Positions 19,428 through 29,817 of a stretch of 64,000 bases of DNA are shown here, in pieces. Made by a program: the position numbers and the translations under genes. Source of the DNA: Pseudobutyrivibrio ruminis (GTDB lineage Bacteria; Bacillota; Clostridia; Lachnospirales; Lachnospiraceae); the NCBI GenBank assembly GCA_015057305.1, contig SVES01000005.1, forward strand, positions 48,296 to 112,295, written 5' to 3'. Within the stretch, counting starts at the first letter, position 1. Each line of letters opens with the position of its first letter. The notes under the pieces were generated by a model that saw nothing but the letters and a program-made list of their open reading frames with translations, searched no databases and was not told the DNA's origin.

Positions 19428-20810
19428 ATGAGTATAAAAAAATATATAATCAAATTAATTACAATAATACTATTAATAAATATAATATGCAGTCCACTTA
19501 ATGTTAAAGCAGCTGATTATTGGCCTAGTGGAATAGATGTTGTGGCTGAATCAGCAATAGTAATGGAGCAGGAAACTGGTACGATTTTGTATTCGAAGAA
19601 TATGGATGACCAGCATTATCCAGCCAGTATTACAAAAATAATGACAGCTTTACTAGTTTTAGAAAATTGCGATTTAGATGAAACTGTAACCTTCTCTGCC
19701 GAAGCTGTTTATGGGACAGAGCTTGGCTCATCAAGTATTGCCAGGGATGTTGGGGAAGAAATGACAGTTGAACAAACATTGTATGGTATGATGCTAGAAT
19801 CTGCCAATGAATGTGCATATGCTCTAGGAGAGCATGTGGCAGGAGACATACCAACCTTTGTAGATATGATGAATGAAAGGGCAAAGGAATTGGGATGTAC
19901 CAATACTCACTTCAATAATACCAATGGACTTCCTGATGAAGAACATTATACAAGTGCCCACGATATGGCTTTGATAGCAAGAGCTGCATATGCCATACCA
20001 AAATTTGCAGAAATTGTTGGAACTAAAAACTATACAATTCCACCTACAAATAAGCATGAAGATTCAACGCCATTGAATAATCATCACCAAATGCTTCATT
20101 ATTACAAAACAAACAAGTATTTATACGAATACTGTATGGGCGGTAAAACAGGCTATACAGTGGTTGCAGGTGCCACATTAGTTACATATGCTAAAAAAGA
20201 TGGTATGACTTTGATTTGTGTAGTCATGAAAGATAACACAACAGATCAGTATTTGGATACAACAAATTTGTTTGAATATTGTTTTGATAATTTTAATGCA
20301 TATGCTGTGTCTGAATTCGCATCTATATCAGAGGATAATACGGATATAACAGGAATACTTAGTGAAAATAGTGAATTAATAAAGGTAGATGAAAATGGAT
20401 TAATAGTGATTCCAAAGACTGCTAGCGTGCTTGATGTGGCATCCGAGGTAGTGCCTTACAGTGATGAAAATAACAAATCGATAATTGGGCAGTTAAGATA
20501 TACGTATGCAGGTAAGAGTGTGGGATGTGCTAATCTTGTGTTTACAAATGCCGAAACTGGTAGTTATCCATTCGATAATATCCCTGTTGAAAGTGGTGGA
20601 AGTGGAAAGGAATTTATTAGAGTAGATTATCTCAAAATATTATTGATATTATTAGTTGTAGGTGCTGCTATAACACTTCTATTGTTTATAAAAAGTAAAT
20701 CTAGTGAGATATTATTATACAGACATAGAATGAAGAATCGAAATAGAAAACCTGAAAAGTCAGGGATGATAATAGTAAGAAACAACGGAAGGCGTAGAAG
20801 ACGTAAATAA
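19428..20810 (+). CDS. D-alanyl-D-alanine carboxypeptidase (serine-type)
   Basis: Signal peptide; PASITKIMTALL (SxxK), SANECA (SxN), GGKTGYT (KTG). Confidence 0.94.
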   Translation: MSIKKYIIKLITIILLINIICSPLNVKAADYWPSGIDVVAESAIVMEQETGTILYSKNMDDQHYPASITKIMTALLVLENCDLDETVTFSAEAVYGTELGSSSIARDVGEEMTVEQTLYGMMLESANECAYALGEHVAGDIPTFVDMMNERAKELGCTNTHFNNTNGLPDEEHYTSAHDMALIARAAYAIPKFAEIVGTKNYTIPPTNKHEDSTPLNNHHQMLHYYKTNKYLYEYCMGGKTGYTVVAGATLVTYAKKDGMTLICVVMKDNTTDQYLDTTNLFEYCFDNFNAYAVSEFASISEDNTDITGILSENSELIKVDENGLIVIPKTASVLDVASEVVPYSDENNKSIIGQLRYTYAGKSVGCANLVFTNAETGSYPFDNIPVESGGSGKEFIRVDYLKILLILLVVGAAITLLLFIKSKSSEILLYRHRMKNRNRKPEKSGMIIVRNNGRRRRRK

Positions 20811-20853
20811 GACATTAAATATCTGAAATTAGATATAAATAGACAATATTAAT

Positions 20854-20892
20854 AAAGAACGACAATATTATTAATTAATATTGTCGTTCTTT
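20854..20892. terminator. Bidirectional terminator
   Basis: AAAGAACGACAATATT/AATATTGTCGTTCTTT, perfect 16-bp stem between convergent genes. Confidence 0.9.
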
Positions 20893-20935
20893 ATTTTATA
20901 GACATAAATATAATTGAGTATAAACATAAAACAAT

Positions 20936-21445
20936 TTATTTATTAATCAGACTATTTATCATAATTTCCAATTGTTGTTTATTCTCAGTAAACAATATTA
21001 TACCATTAGAAGATTTAATCATGGTAATTATTTTATCAGAAAATGTTTCTGATTCAGAGAGAAGCTGATATAAATAATCTTTGTAATTATTATCTGCCTT
21101 AAGGAAAAGAGTTTGATAGTTTTCAAAAGGAACAAGCGTTGAATTACATTTATCCATAATAAAGGATATTTCTCGATCTTGATTTAATTGAGCTTCTGTT
21201 TTGTTAATTATAAAATAGCCCTTTTCATCCTTTGGCATTCCAAGAGCTTTTACCGCTCTTTGCACCTGTTTAGTTAAACTATCGCTGGCAGGATAAAGAG
21301 ATTGAAAATAACTCATAAAATCAGAAGCGGTTTTAAAATGTTCATTAGTACCTCGTTCTAATACTTCAGTCATTAATATTTTTTTGATTATCTTTTCACA
21401 TTCTTTTCGAGATGGATTCTTTCTAAGATTAATTGTATCAGACAT
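20936..21445 (-). CDS. Divergent ArgR-like winged-helix protein (tentative)
   Basis: 169 aa; VQRAVKALGMPKDEKGYF resembles the ArgR HTH region; C-terminal LFLKADN...SSNGIILFTENKQQ layout like the ArgR C-domain without GDDT. Confidence 0.45.
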   Translation of the reverse strand: MSDTINLRKNPSRKECEKIIKKILMTEVLERGTNEHFKTASDFMSYFQSLYPASDSLTKQVQRAVKALGMPKDEKGYFIINKTEAQLNQDREISFIMDKCNSTLVPFENYQTLFLKADNNYKDYLYQLLSESETFSDKIITMIKSSNGIILFTENKQQLEIMINSLINK

Positions 21446-21604
21446 AATTTACCTCCAACGACAGAATTATATGTACTAATATTAGTATACGACAAAAATA
21501 AAGCAAATAAAAGACTATAAGAATATATATAATAAGTAATATAAAAGCCGAGAATAATTGACATCAGTAAATTTAAGTGTGATAATGAAGAAAATAACCT
21601 CGCA

Positions 21605-22258
21605 ATGAAAGTAGGAGTGGAAAAAATGGAAAATCTATTTTCGAGAGATGAAAAAAAACAATATCAATTAGAACAGATAAATGAAGTAGTCGAAAATAAT
21701 GGTGGTTTAATCAAAGCAAGTGAAATTGAGGAATTGGGAGTAGATTATCGCAGAGTACTTAAGTTTGTGGATGAGGGCTACTTGATACGTGTAAAAAGCG
21801 GATATTATACAACAAAATATTTTGAATGTTCAGAAGAAGAATGGATATATAAATTATTTGGTGAAGATGGAATATTAACTATCGAATCTGCTATGTGGGT
21901 GTACGGATATTTAAAAGACAGACCTTACAAGTGGAGCATAGCTATAAATAAAAACACAAGCAAGTCAAGATTTAATATAGATTACCCAATTGTAGTTCCA
22001 TATTACACTGAGCCAGAAGTAATGGAACTGGGTGTAACAAACATCGATTTTGCAGGAAATAAAATGAAAATCTACACAAAAGAAAGATTAATTTGCGATG
22101 TATTAAAATATCAAGAAAAAATAGATAGAGAATTGTTTAAGCAAGGTGTATTGGCTTTCATTATGGATGAGAGCAAGGATGTTGCAAAATTAATGGAATA
22201 TGCAAAAGAAAGAAAAGTGCTTAAAAAGGTACAAACAATGATAGGTGTCTGGTTATGA
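21605..22258 (+). CDS. AbiEi-like antitoxin (type IV TA family)
   Basis: N-terminal wHTH (LGVDYRRVLKFVDEGYLIRVKSGYYT) and YTKERLICDVLKYQEKIDRELFKQ, typical AbiEi_4 layout. Confidence 0.75.
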   Translation: MKVGVEKMENLFSRDEKKQYQLEQINEVVENNGGLIKASEIEELGVDYRRVLKFVDEGYLIRVKSGYYTTKYFECSEEEWIYKLFGEDGILTIESAMWVYGYLKDRPYKWSIAINKNTSKSRFNIDYPIVVPYYTEPEVMELGVTNIDFAGNKMKIYTKERLICDVLKYQEKIDRELFKQGVLAFIMDESKDVAKLMEYAKERKVLKKVQTMIGVWL

Positions 22259-23109
22259 TAAATCGATATGGGATAAAAGAAAAGGCAGAAAAATTAAATA
22301 TTCCTTTCGAAAACCTCTTATCTGCTTCTGTTGCAGAATTAATAATCGAATTGTTGGCCAACGGCAAATATTGTAACGAGCTGTATTTATGCAACTATAA
22401 TGATTTCAAAGAGGAAGTATACAAAAATTTTTGTATAACCAATATTTACTATGAGTATGTAAAAGAAGTGGATGACAAAATGGCCATCCTTTACATGAGA
22501 GATATTCTAAAGGAGATAATGTCAAAGGCAGCATTAGAAGGATTTGCTGTTACAGGGTCAGTAGAAAATAATGGAATCATACTTAAGATTACAGTGGACG
22601 AAATGTATATTCCATTGCATATATATTTTATGAAGCATTTATCCATGCATGAGCCAGAAACTATTAGCATAAAGCTTATTGCTTATGAGAATAGAAAAGT
22701 GGAAGTTTTAACGAATCCAAAGGAAGATGAATTAACAAAGAATTTATTCGAAATAATAGAAAAGCTGGAATTAATAAATGATATGGATAATTACCTTAAT
22801 GTTTATGATATTTTAACCTCCAGCCCAGTTAACGGTAGAAAAGTTAAGGATAGATTATCAGAAAAACTAAATGAAAAAGGCATATTAATTGATGATAAAC
22901 GTTTATCAATGCTGGAACAATATGGTAATTACACATATATGAAAAAGAAGTGGAAGGTAGAATTGCGCCAGAAGAAAAGGACCGAGCCTTCCTGGGAAGA
23001 AGTAAATACATGCTTAATTAATTTTTTGAAGCCCATTTGGGAGGCGATGGAAAAAAATATTGTGTTCCTGGGAGATTGGATGCCTCAATTAAAACGATTT
23101 TTGGACTAG
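22255..23109 (+). CDS. AbiEii-like partner without a visible nucleotidyltransferase active site
   Basis: 284 aa; 4-nt overlap with the AbiEi-like gene; AbiEii-like C-terminal layout but no GGxS/DxD. Confidence 0.5.
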   Translation: MINRYGIKEKAEKLNIPFENLLSASVAELIIELLANGKYCNELYLCNYNDFKEEVYKNFCITNIYYEYVKEVDDKMAILYMRDILKEIMSKAALEGFAVTGSVENNGIILKITVDEMYIPLHIYFMKHLSMHEPETISIKLIAYENRKVEVLTNPKEDELTKNLFEIIEKLELINDMDNYLNVYDILTSSPVNGRKVKDRLSEKLNEKGILIDDKRLSMLEQYGNYTYMKKKWKVELRQKKRTEPSWEEVNTCLINFLKPIWEAMEKNIVFLGDWMPQLKRFLD

Positions 23110-23723
23110 CAAATAAAATTATGCTTTAGAATAGAGAAAACCGCATAATAATAAGAGCCTCTATCGTTAACTTTATAAAATTGTTGTTCCATAGAAATAA
23201 TTGATACATTTTTTATTTCTGATGTATCTATAAGATTTGTATAGCATCTATCCTGTATGTAATTGCGGGTGGCTTTTTTAAAAAAGATGCTTTTGAAGAG
23301 TGGACCAATACAGCGTTTATTGAAAACACTACAAATAGTATCTAAATAATCCCCCTGTAATTCGAAGGTGGTAATGTCATAATTGTAGGATTGTTCATAG
23401 AGAAAAACGGCAGTACGAGGATCCATAAAAGGTGTATCTACGGACATGAAAAAAGCTCTGTCTCCTGAAATCATAGTAAGACAAGATAAGATAGCACCAT
23501 AAGGTCCAGCATTGCGGGAAATATCAGGTATTTCTTGAGCATCTAAACCTAGATGAGATAAATCACCTCTCTCATTTACAGAAAGGTAGACTTTATCAAA
23601 AAATGGACTGAATTTATCATAAATATATTCAACCATAGTTTTATCTTCAAATGGTAAAAGTGCTTTCTTAGTACCCATGCGAGAACTATCGCCGCCGCAA
23701 AGAATAACAAGAGTTCTATTCAT
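23106..23723 (-). CDS. MobA-like nucleotidyltransferase (molybdenum cofactor guanylyltransferase family)
   Basis: LCGGDSSRMGTKKALLPFEDKTMVEYI; MSVDTPFMD. Confidence 0.8.
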   Translation of the reverse strand: MNRTLVILCGGDSSRMGTKKALLPFEDKTMVEYIYDKFSPFFDKVYLSVNERGDLSHLGLDAQEIPDISRNAGPYGAILSCLTMISGDRAFFMSVDTPFMDPRTAVFLYEQSYNYDITTFELQGDYLDTICSVFNKRCIGPLFKSIFFKKATRNYIQDRCYTNLIDTSEIKNVSIISMEQQFYKVNDRGSYYYAVFSILKHNFIC

Positions 23724-23760
23724 AACTGCCTCCGACTACATTTAGAATATCTACATTATA

Positions 23761-25155
23761 TTGATTATTGAGAAAAATTTAAAGCAAGAAATGAGTTTAA
23801 AAGAAACATTAATAGAATATACAAGTAAAAATATATATCCTATGCATATGCCTGGTCATAAAAGACAACTTCAGTATCCATACAGCATCGATATGACTGA
23901 GGTAGAAGGAGTGGATGATTTGCACGACCCAAGTGAAGTAATAGCTTGGGAACAACAGCGCTTAGCTAAAATATATGGAGCGGACCATGCTTTCATGTTG
24001 GTTGGGGGCTCTACCGTGGGAAATCTATCAGCTATATATGCTGCATGTAACGAAGGAGATTTGATTTTAATTCAAAGAAACTCTCATAAAAGTGTTTATA
24101 ATGGAGCAACTATAAGGCATTTAAAAGTTGGGTATATTAAATCAGAAATAGATGAAAATGGAATATACAGAGCTTGCACACTGTTGCAGATAAAAGAAGC
24201 AATTGAAAAATATGGAATGCCAAGGGCTATAGTAATAACCTCACCAACCTATGAGGGGTTTTATTGCGATATAGCAGAAATAACAGATTATTGCGAGGAT
24301 AATAATATAATAACTATAGTGGATGAAGCTCATGGCGCCCATTTAGGAATGGATGAGCATTTTCCAAATCAAGCTTCCTCTCTGGCAGATATTACAATTT
24401 GTAGTTTGCATAAAACACTGCCAGCATTAACTCAAACGGCAGCATTATTTTTAAACAATAAAAATGTAGAATTCCAAAAAATAAGAGATGCTTTAGATAT
24501 ATTTGAAACCAGTTCGCCAAGCTATGTGTTAATGAATTCAATCAGCGAGTGTCTGGATTATTTAGAAGAATCAAATGAATCCTTTAGGTTATATGTGGAT
24601 AAGCTAGAAGGTTTTTATAAAATAAGTGGACAACTAAAGAATCTTAAAATTATTGAGGACGACTACAAAAAGAAGGATATTGGTAAAATAGTAATTTCCA
24701 CGAAACACGCTGGAATTACAGGGGTAGAATTAGCAACAATTTTAAGAAAAAAATATGAAATAGAGACTGAATTATCAAGCTTTTCATATGTTCTGGCTAT
24801 GACAAGTGTAATGGATAGTCAAACAGGATTTGATAGACTAAAAAAAGCACTTTTGGAAATTGACAAGGAATTATCTTGCAGTGAATTGCAAGTGCCAATT
24901 AATGCGGATAATTTAAATTGGAATAAGAAACTAGAGCTTTGGGAAGCAAAAACAAGAGAGACAATATCCATAGGTCTAGAAGAAGCCTGTGGTCATATAA
25001 GTGGAGAAATGATTTGCATATATCCACCAGGGGCTCCAATCATCGTACCTGGTGAAGAAATAACAAAAGCTCAAATAGACATTATAGAAAAGGCGTTGCA
25101 GCAAAGGATTCATGTAACGGGAATAGCTAACGGGAATGTCTACATTGTCAAATAA
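23761..25155 (+). CDS. PLP-dependent Orn/Lys/Arg decarboxylase family protein
   Basis: MHMPGHKR; GGSTVGNLSAIYA; VDEAHGAHLG; SLHKTLPALTQ; start may be ATG 23791. Confidence 0.9.
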   Translation: MIIEKNLKQEMSLKETLIEYTSKNIYPMHMPGHKRQLQYPYSIDMTEVEGVDDLHDPSEVIAWEQQRLAKIYGADHAFMLVGGSTVGNLSAIYAACNEGDLILIQRNSHKSVYNGATIRHLKVGYIKSEIDENGIYRACTLLQIKEAIEKYGMPRAIVITSPTYEGFYCDIAEITDYCEDNNIITIVDEAHGAHLGMDEHFPNQASSLADITICSLHKTLPALTQTAALFLNNKNVEFQKIRDALDIFETSSPSYVLMNSISECLDYLEESNESFRLYVDKLEGFYKISGQLKNLKIIEDDYKKKDIGKIVISTKHAGITGVELATILRKKYEIETELSSFSYVLAMTSVMDSQTGFDRLKKALLEIDKELSCSELQVPINADNLNWNKKLELWEAKTRETISIGLEEACGHISGEMICIYPPGAPIIVPGEEITKAQIDIIEKALQQRIHVTGIANGNVYIVK

Positions 25156-25202
25156 ACATCACTGAATTATACTTTACTTACAAAAAATATAATGAGGATA
25201 TT

Positions 25203-25796
25203 ATGGGAAGTATTTATTGCATAATGGGTAAAAGCTCATCTGGTAAGGATACAATATTTAAGCTTTTACTTGAGAGAGAGGATTTAAACTTAAAACGAAT
25301 AGTATCATATACTACAAGACCGATTAGGAGTAATGAAAAGCCTGGTGAGGAGTATAACTTTGTTACAACAGATGAAAAGGATAAGCTTGTTGAAGCAGGG
25401 AAGGTAATCGAAATACGAAAGTATGATACTGTTCACGGACCATGGTTTTACTTTACAGTAGATGATGGAAATATTGATTTATCAGCAAATGATTATGTGG
25501 TTATAGGCACAGTAGAAAGCTTTGTCAAGCTTAGGGAATACTACGGTGAAAAGATGGTTTTGCCGATATATATAGAAGTAGATGATGGAGTTAGACTATC
25601 TAGGGCATTAGACAGAGAAAGGCAGCAAAGCCAGCCAAAATACGAAGAAATGTGCAGACGTTTTTTGGCTGATCAGCAGGACTTTTCCAAGGATAAATTA
25701 GAAAAAGCCAAAATAACTAATTTATTTGATAATAATGAAAATAGCAAAAATACATGTAATAAAATCGCTGAATTCATAAAGAAAAGAAGGGATTAG
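25203..25796 (+). CDS. gmk: Guanylate kinase-like protein
   Basis: [18 protein letters not shown]-loop; [21 protein letters not shown]. Confidence 0.85.
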   Translation: MGSIYCIMGKSSSGKDTIFKLLLEREDLNLKRIVSYTTRPIRSNEKPGEEYNFVTTDEKDKLVEAGKVIEIRKYDTVHGPWFYFTVDDGNIDLSANDYVVIGTVESFVKLREYYGEKMVLPIYIEVDDGVRLSRALDRERQQSQPKYEEMCRRFLADQQDFSKDKLEKAKITNLFDNNENSKNTCNKIAEFIKKRRD

Positions 25797-25797
25797 C

Positions 25798-26238
25798 ATG
25801 GATATTCGAGTAAATGATGTAAGTCAGGTACAATCAACAGAGGCTACAAAATCTACAGCACCAGTGGATGATACATTTAAATTTACCCTTGCAGCAGCTG
25901 TGGATGATGCAGATTTGCAGGAAAAATTAACTAACCTTTTAAATGATATTGCGACACAGGGAAAATTATTGTCTGAGCATATGGACATTCGGGATATGAA
26001 AAGATATCGAGGGTTAGTGAAAGAATTTCTAAATGAAGTTGTTAATCGTAGTCACAAGTTTTCCAGAGAAAACTTTTTGGACCGAAGAGGACGTCATAGA
26101 GTTTACGGTATGATAAAGCTGGTTGATGAGCAAATGGACGAATTAGCAACTGCTTTAGTAAAAGATGAAAAGGACCATATTGATATTTTAAATAGAGTAG
26201 ATGAAATAAGAGGATTACTATTAGATATCATTACCTAG
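25798..26238 (+). CDS. YaaR family protein (DUF327)
   Basis: [21 protein letters not shown]; synteny with holB/ricT. Confidence 0.85.
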   Translation: MDIRVNDVSQVQSTEATKSTAPVDDTFKFTLAAAVDDADLQEKLTNLLNDIATQGKLLSEHMDIRDMKRYRGLVKEFLNEVVNRSHKFSRENFLDRRGRHRVYGMIKLVDEQMDELATALVKDEKDHIDILNRVDEIRGLLLDIIT

Positions 26239-26260
26239 GAATTTGGGAGAATAATTTTTA

Positions 26261-27298
26261 ATGAGCTTTGAAGAAATAATCGGACAGGATGATGCCAAAC
26301 GACTTCTGAAAAATGCAGTCAAGACTGGTAATCATAGTCATGCATATATTTTTAGTGGTGAAAACGGTACAGGAAAAAAGATGTTAGCGGATGCTTTTGC
26401 ATTGATGCTTCAGTGTGAAAATCCAGGAGAAGATGCATGCTTGGAATGTCATTCATGCAAGCAGACATTGTCCAGAAACAATCCTGATATTATTTATGTC
26501 ACTAGAGAAGAAGGAAAATCAAATCTAGGGGTTGATGTTGTTCGAGAACAAATAGTAAATGATGTTGATATAAAGCCGTTTAATGGCAAATATAAAATAT
26601 ATATAGTGGATGAAGCTGAAAAAATGAATCAGCAGGCTCAAAATGCACTTCTGAAAACAATAGAAGAACCACCAGAATATGCGGTAATCATTTTATTAAC
26701 AGCAAATCATAATGCCTTTCTACAGACAATTCTATCTAGATGTGTTCTAATTCAGATGAAACCCGTCGCAACAGAAAGTATAAAGCAGATACTCGAAAAA
26801 AAGTATGAGGTAGTTGATTATCAGGCAAACATGGTGGCAACATTTGCCCAAGGAAATATAGGTAAAGCAATCGCACTTGCAAATGATGCCAGCTTTGGAG
26901 ATGTAAAAAATCGTGTAGTATCTCTATGCAAAAGAGCTGGAAAAATGGAAGAGGAACAGATTGCAAATGAAGTTAAAGAAATAAAAGAAGAAAAGGAAGC
27001 GGAAAAAAAAGAAAAAGATGTTGATAAGTTTGAGGGATTTATAGACCAAATGCTAGAATTAATAACCCTTTGGTTTAAAGATGTGTTATTATATAAAGCG
27101 ACATTAAATGATAATCTTCTGCTTTTTAAAGAAGATACATTTGATATCCATGAGCAGGCAAATAACTGCTCCTACAAAGGCTTGAATGATATAATTAATG
27201 CAATATCTCAAACAAGAGCCAGACTAAATGCTAATGTTAATTTTGAATTGACAATTATGCTTCTTATAAATGCAATTAAGGAGAATACTAGATGTTAA
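26261..27298 (+). CDS. holB: DNA polymerase III subunit delta'
   Basis: HAYIFSGENGTGKKMLADAFA; zinc module CENPGEDACLECHSCKQ; NALLKTIEEPP. Confidence 0.93.
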   Translation: MSFEEIIGQDDAKRLLKNAVKTGNHSHAYIFSGENGTGKKMLADAFALMLQCENPGEDACLECHSCKQTLSRNNPDIIYVTREEGKSNLGVDVVREQIVNDVDIKPFNGKYKIYIVDEAEKMNQQAQNALLKTIEEPPEYAVIILLTANHNAFLQTILSRCVLIQMKPVATESIKQILEKKYEVVDYQANMVATFAQGNIGKAIALANDASFGDVKNRVVSLCKRAGKMEEEQIANEVKEIKEEKEAEKKEKDVDKFEGFIDQMLELITLWFKDVLLYKATLNDNLLLFKEDTFDIHEQANNCSYKGLNDIINAISQTRARLNANVNFELTIMLLINAIKENTRC

Positions 27299-28170
27299 AA
27301 GTAATTGGTGTGCGCTTCAGAGGAGGCGGTAAAGTATATTATTTTGATCCAGCGCAGATTGAATTAAAACGCGATGATCAGGTTATTGTTGAAACAGTAC
27401 GTGGTGTGGAAATAGGAACAGTTTTATTGGTGGATAAAGAAATCTCAGATGATGAGGTGCCAGGTCCAATAAAAAAGATTATACGTAAAGCAACAGAGGA
27501 AGACAAAAAAAAGGCCGAAAAAAACCTTGAAAAAGAAAAAGAGGCCATGAAAATATGCGAAGAAAAAATTATTAAGCGTGAGCTTGATATGAAGCTTGTC
27601 GGTGCTGAATATACATTTGATAATAATAAATTAATTTTCTATTTTACAGCAGATGGACGAATTGATTTTAGAGAACTTGTAAAAGATCTTGCAGCAGTAT
27701 TTCACACAAGAATCGAGCTTAGACAGATTGGCGTTAGAGATGAGACAAAGCTCATGGGTGGTATAGGAATATGTGGTAGAGAGCTTTGCTGTAAAAGCTG
27801 GTTAGGAGATTTCGTTCCTGTTTCAATCAAAATGGCGAAGGAACAAAATCTATCATTGAATCCAACAAAAATTTCTGGTTTATGCGGTAGACTTATGTGC
27901 TGCTTGAAAAATGAGCAGGAGACATATGAGTATCTAAATAGTCGTTTACCAGGTATTAACGATACGGTTATTACTCCAGAGGGAATAAAGGGAATTGTAC
28001 AGTCGGTTAATGTATTGCGACAAACTGTAAGAGTCCTTTTCGAAGATGGAGATTTAAAAGAAGTAAAGGATTATCCTACTTCTGAATTAAAGTTTAAACC
28101 TAGAAAGAGAAAAGTACAGGTATCTAAAGAAGAAGCAAAGGAGCTTGCTGATTTGGAGGACAAGAATTAA
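27292..28170 (+). CDS. ricT: Regulatory iron-sulfur-containing complex subunit RicT (YaaT, PSP1 domain)
   Basis: GIGICGRELCCKSWL; KISGLCGRLMCCLKNEQETY. Confidence 0.95.
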   Translation: MLKVIGVRFRGGGKVYYFDPAQIELKRDDQVIVETVRGVEIGTVLLVDKEISDDEVPGPIKKIIRKATEEDKKKAEKNLEKEKEAMKICEEKIIKRELDMKLVGAEYTFDNNKLIFYFTADGRIDFRELVKDLAAVFHTRIELRQIGVRDETKLMGGIGICGRELCCKSWLGDFVPVSIKMAKEQNLSLNPTKISGLCGRLMCCLKNEQETYEYLNSRLPGINDTVITPEGIKGIVQSVNVLRQTVRVLFEDGDLKEVKDYPTSELKFKPRKRKVQVSKEEAKELADLEDKN

Positions 28171-28910
28171 TGAAAAGCCTTGTTCATGATGATGAGCGTT
28201 TAGATGATTTACAAATAAAAGGCTATAAAATAATACAGCATCCTGACAAATTTTGTTTTGGCATGGATGCTGTATTATTATCAGGATTTGCTTCAGTATG
28301 TGAAGGAGAAAAGGTTTTAGATTTAGGTACCGGGACAGGTATCCTCCCAATTCTTCTTGAAGCAAAATATCCAGGAGAGCATTATATTGGTCTAGAAATA
28401 CAGGCTGAAAGTGCCGAAATGGCAAGACGTTCAGTTATATATAATGATTTGCAGGATAAAATTGATATAATAGAGGGTGATATTAAAGAGGCTAGCAAAA
28501 TATTTGGCAAAGCCTCTATGGATGTAATAACAAGCAATCCGCCCTACATGACTAATCATCATGGTCTTAAAAATCCTAATGATGCAAAGGCTATTGCAAG
28601 ACATGAGCTTCTTTGCTCATTGGATGATGTTGTAAGGGAAACTGCAGCAGTGCTTAAGCCGAGAGGCAGGGCATATTTTGTCCATCGCCCTTCTAGATTA
28701 GTGGAAATATTTGAAGCTATGCGAAAGTATAGAATCGAACCAAAGCGCATGCGACTTGTGTATCCGTACGTGAATAAGGAGCCGAACATGGTGCTAATTG
28801 AAGGTGTTAGAGGGGGCAGGCCACAGCTAACAGTGGAATCACCACTTATTGTTTATGATAAGCCAGGGAAATATAACGAAGAAATACTAAAAATATATGG
28901 AATGAACTAG
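28170..28910 (+). CDS. trmN6: tRNA1(Val) (adenine37-N6)-methyltransferase
   Basis: VLDLGTGTGILPILL; ITSNPPYM; synteny. Confidence 0.93.
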   Translation: MKSLVHDDERLDDLQIKGYKIIQHPDKFCFGMDAVLLSGFASVCEGEKVLDLGTGTGILPILLEAKYPGEHYIGLEIQAESAEMARRSVIYNDLQDKIDIIEGDIKEASKIFGKASMDVITSNPPYMTNHHGLKNPNDAKAIARHELLCSLDDVVRETAAVLKPRGRAYFVHRPSRLVEIFEAMRKYRIEPKRMRLVYPYVNKEPNMVLIEGVRGGRPQLTVESPLIVYDKPGKYNEEILKIYGMN

Positions 28911-28962
28911 TGCTTTCCACGATTTTGGAAGGTGTCGACACAGTCGACAGATGAGGACAATT

Positions 28963-29805
28963 ATGGCAGGAACAGTTTATCTAGTTGCAACGCCAATCGG
29001 CAACCTTGAGGACATGACATTTCGTGCAGTGCGAATCCTTAAAGAGGTAGACTTGATTGCAGCAGAAGATACAAGAAATTCAATAAAGCTATTAAATCAT
29101 TTTGAAATAGATACACCAATGACTAGCTACCACGAATTCAATAAAGTGGACAAGGCCATTACATTAATTGAAAAGTTAAAGGAAGGTAAAAATATAGCAG
29201 TCATTACAGATGCAGGTACTCCAGGTATATCGGACCCAGGTGAGGAGCTGGTAAAGATGTGTTATGAGGCAGGAATAGAGGTTACCTCGGTTCCAGGTCC
29301 AGCTGCTTGTATCACTGCAGTTACAATGTCTGGTCAGGCGTGTAGACGCTTTGCTTTTGAGGCATTTCTACCAAAAGACAAGAAAGAACGTCGTAGAGTC
29401 TTAGAAGAGACAAAAAATGAAACTAGAACAATTATCATTTATGAGGCTCCACATCATTTAATTGGTACTTTAAAAGAGTTAAAAGAAGTTCTAGGAGAAG
29501 ATAGAGATATCACCCTTTGTAGAGAGCTTACAAAAAAGCACGAGGAAAAAGAAAAGACAACCATAGGTGAGGCATTAAAATCATACGAAACAAAGGAACC
29601 TAGGGGCGAATATGTGTTAGTTATTGCTGGAAAAACGAAAGCTGAGGTTTTAGAGGAAGCAAGGGCAGCATTCGAGGAAATGACAATTCAGGAGCATATG
29701 AATTTGTATCTAGATAAAGGTATGGATAAAAAGGATGCAATGAAGGCAGTAGCTAAGGACAGAGGTGTTAGTAAAAGAGATATTTACAATGCATTACTAG
29801 AATAG
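28963..29805 (+). CDS. rsmI: 16S rRNA (cytidine1402-2'-O)-methyltransferase RsmI
   Basis: GTVYLVATPIGNLEDMTFRAVRIL; AAEDTRNS; TDAGTPGISDPG; ORF track opens at 28951. Confidence 0.96.
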   Translation: MAGTVYLVATPIGNLEDMTFRAVRILKEVDLIAAEDTRNSIKLLNHFEIDTPMTSYHEFNKVDKAITLIEKLKEGKNIAVITDAGTPGISDPGEELVKMCYEAGIEVTSVPGPAACITAVTMSGQACRRFAFEAFLPKDKKERRRVLEETKNETRTIIIYEAPHHLIGTLKELKEVLGEDRDITLCRELTKKHEEKEKTTIGEALKSYETKEPRGEYVLVIAGKTKAEVLEEARAAFEEMTIQEHMNLYLDKGMDKKDAMKAVAKDRGVSKRDIYNALLE

Positions 29806-29817
29806 GAGTGGGAGATT

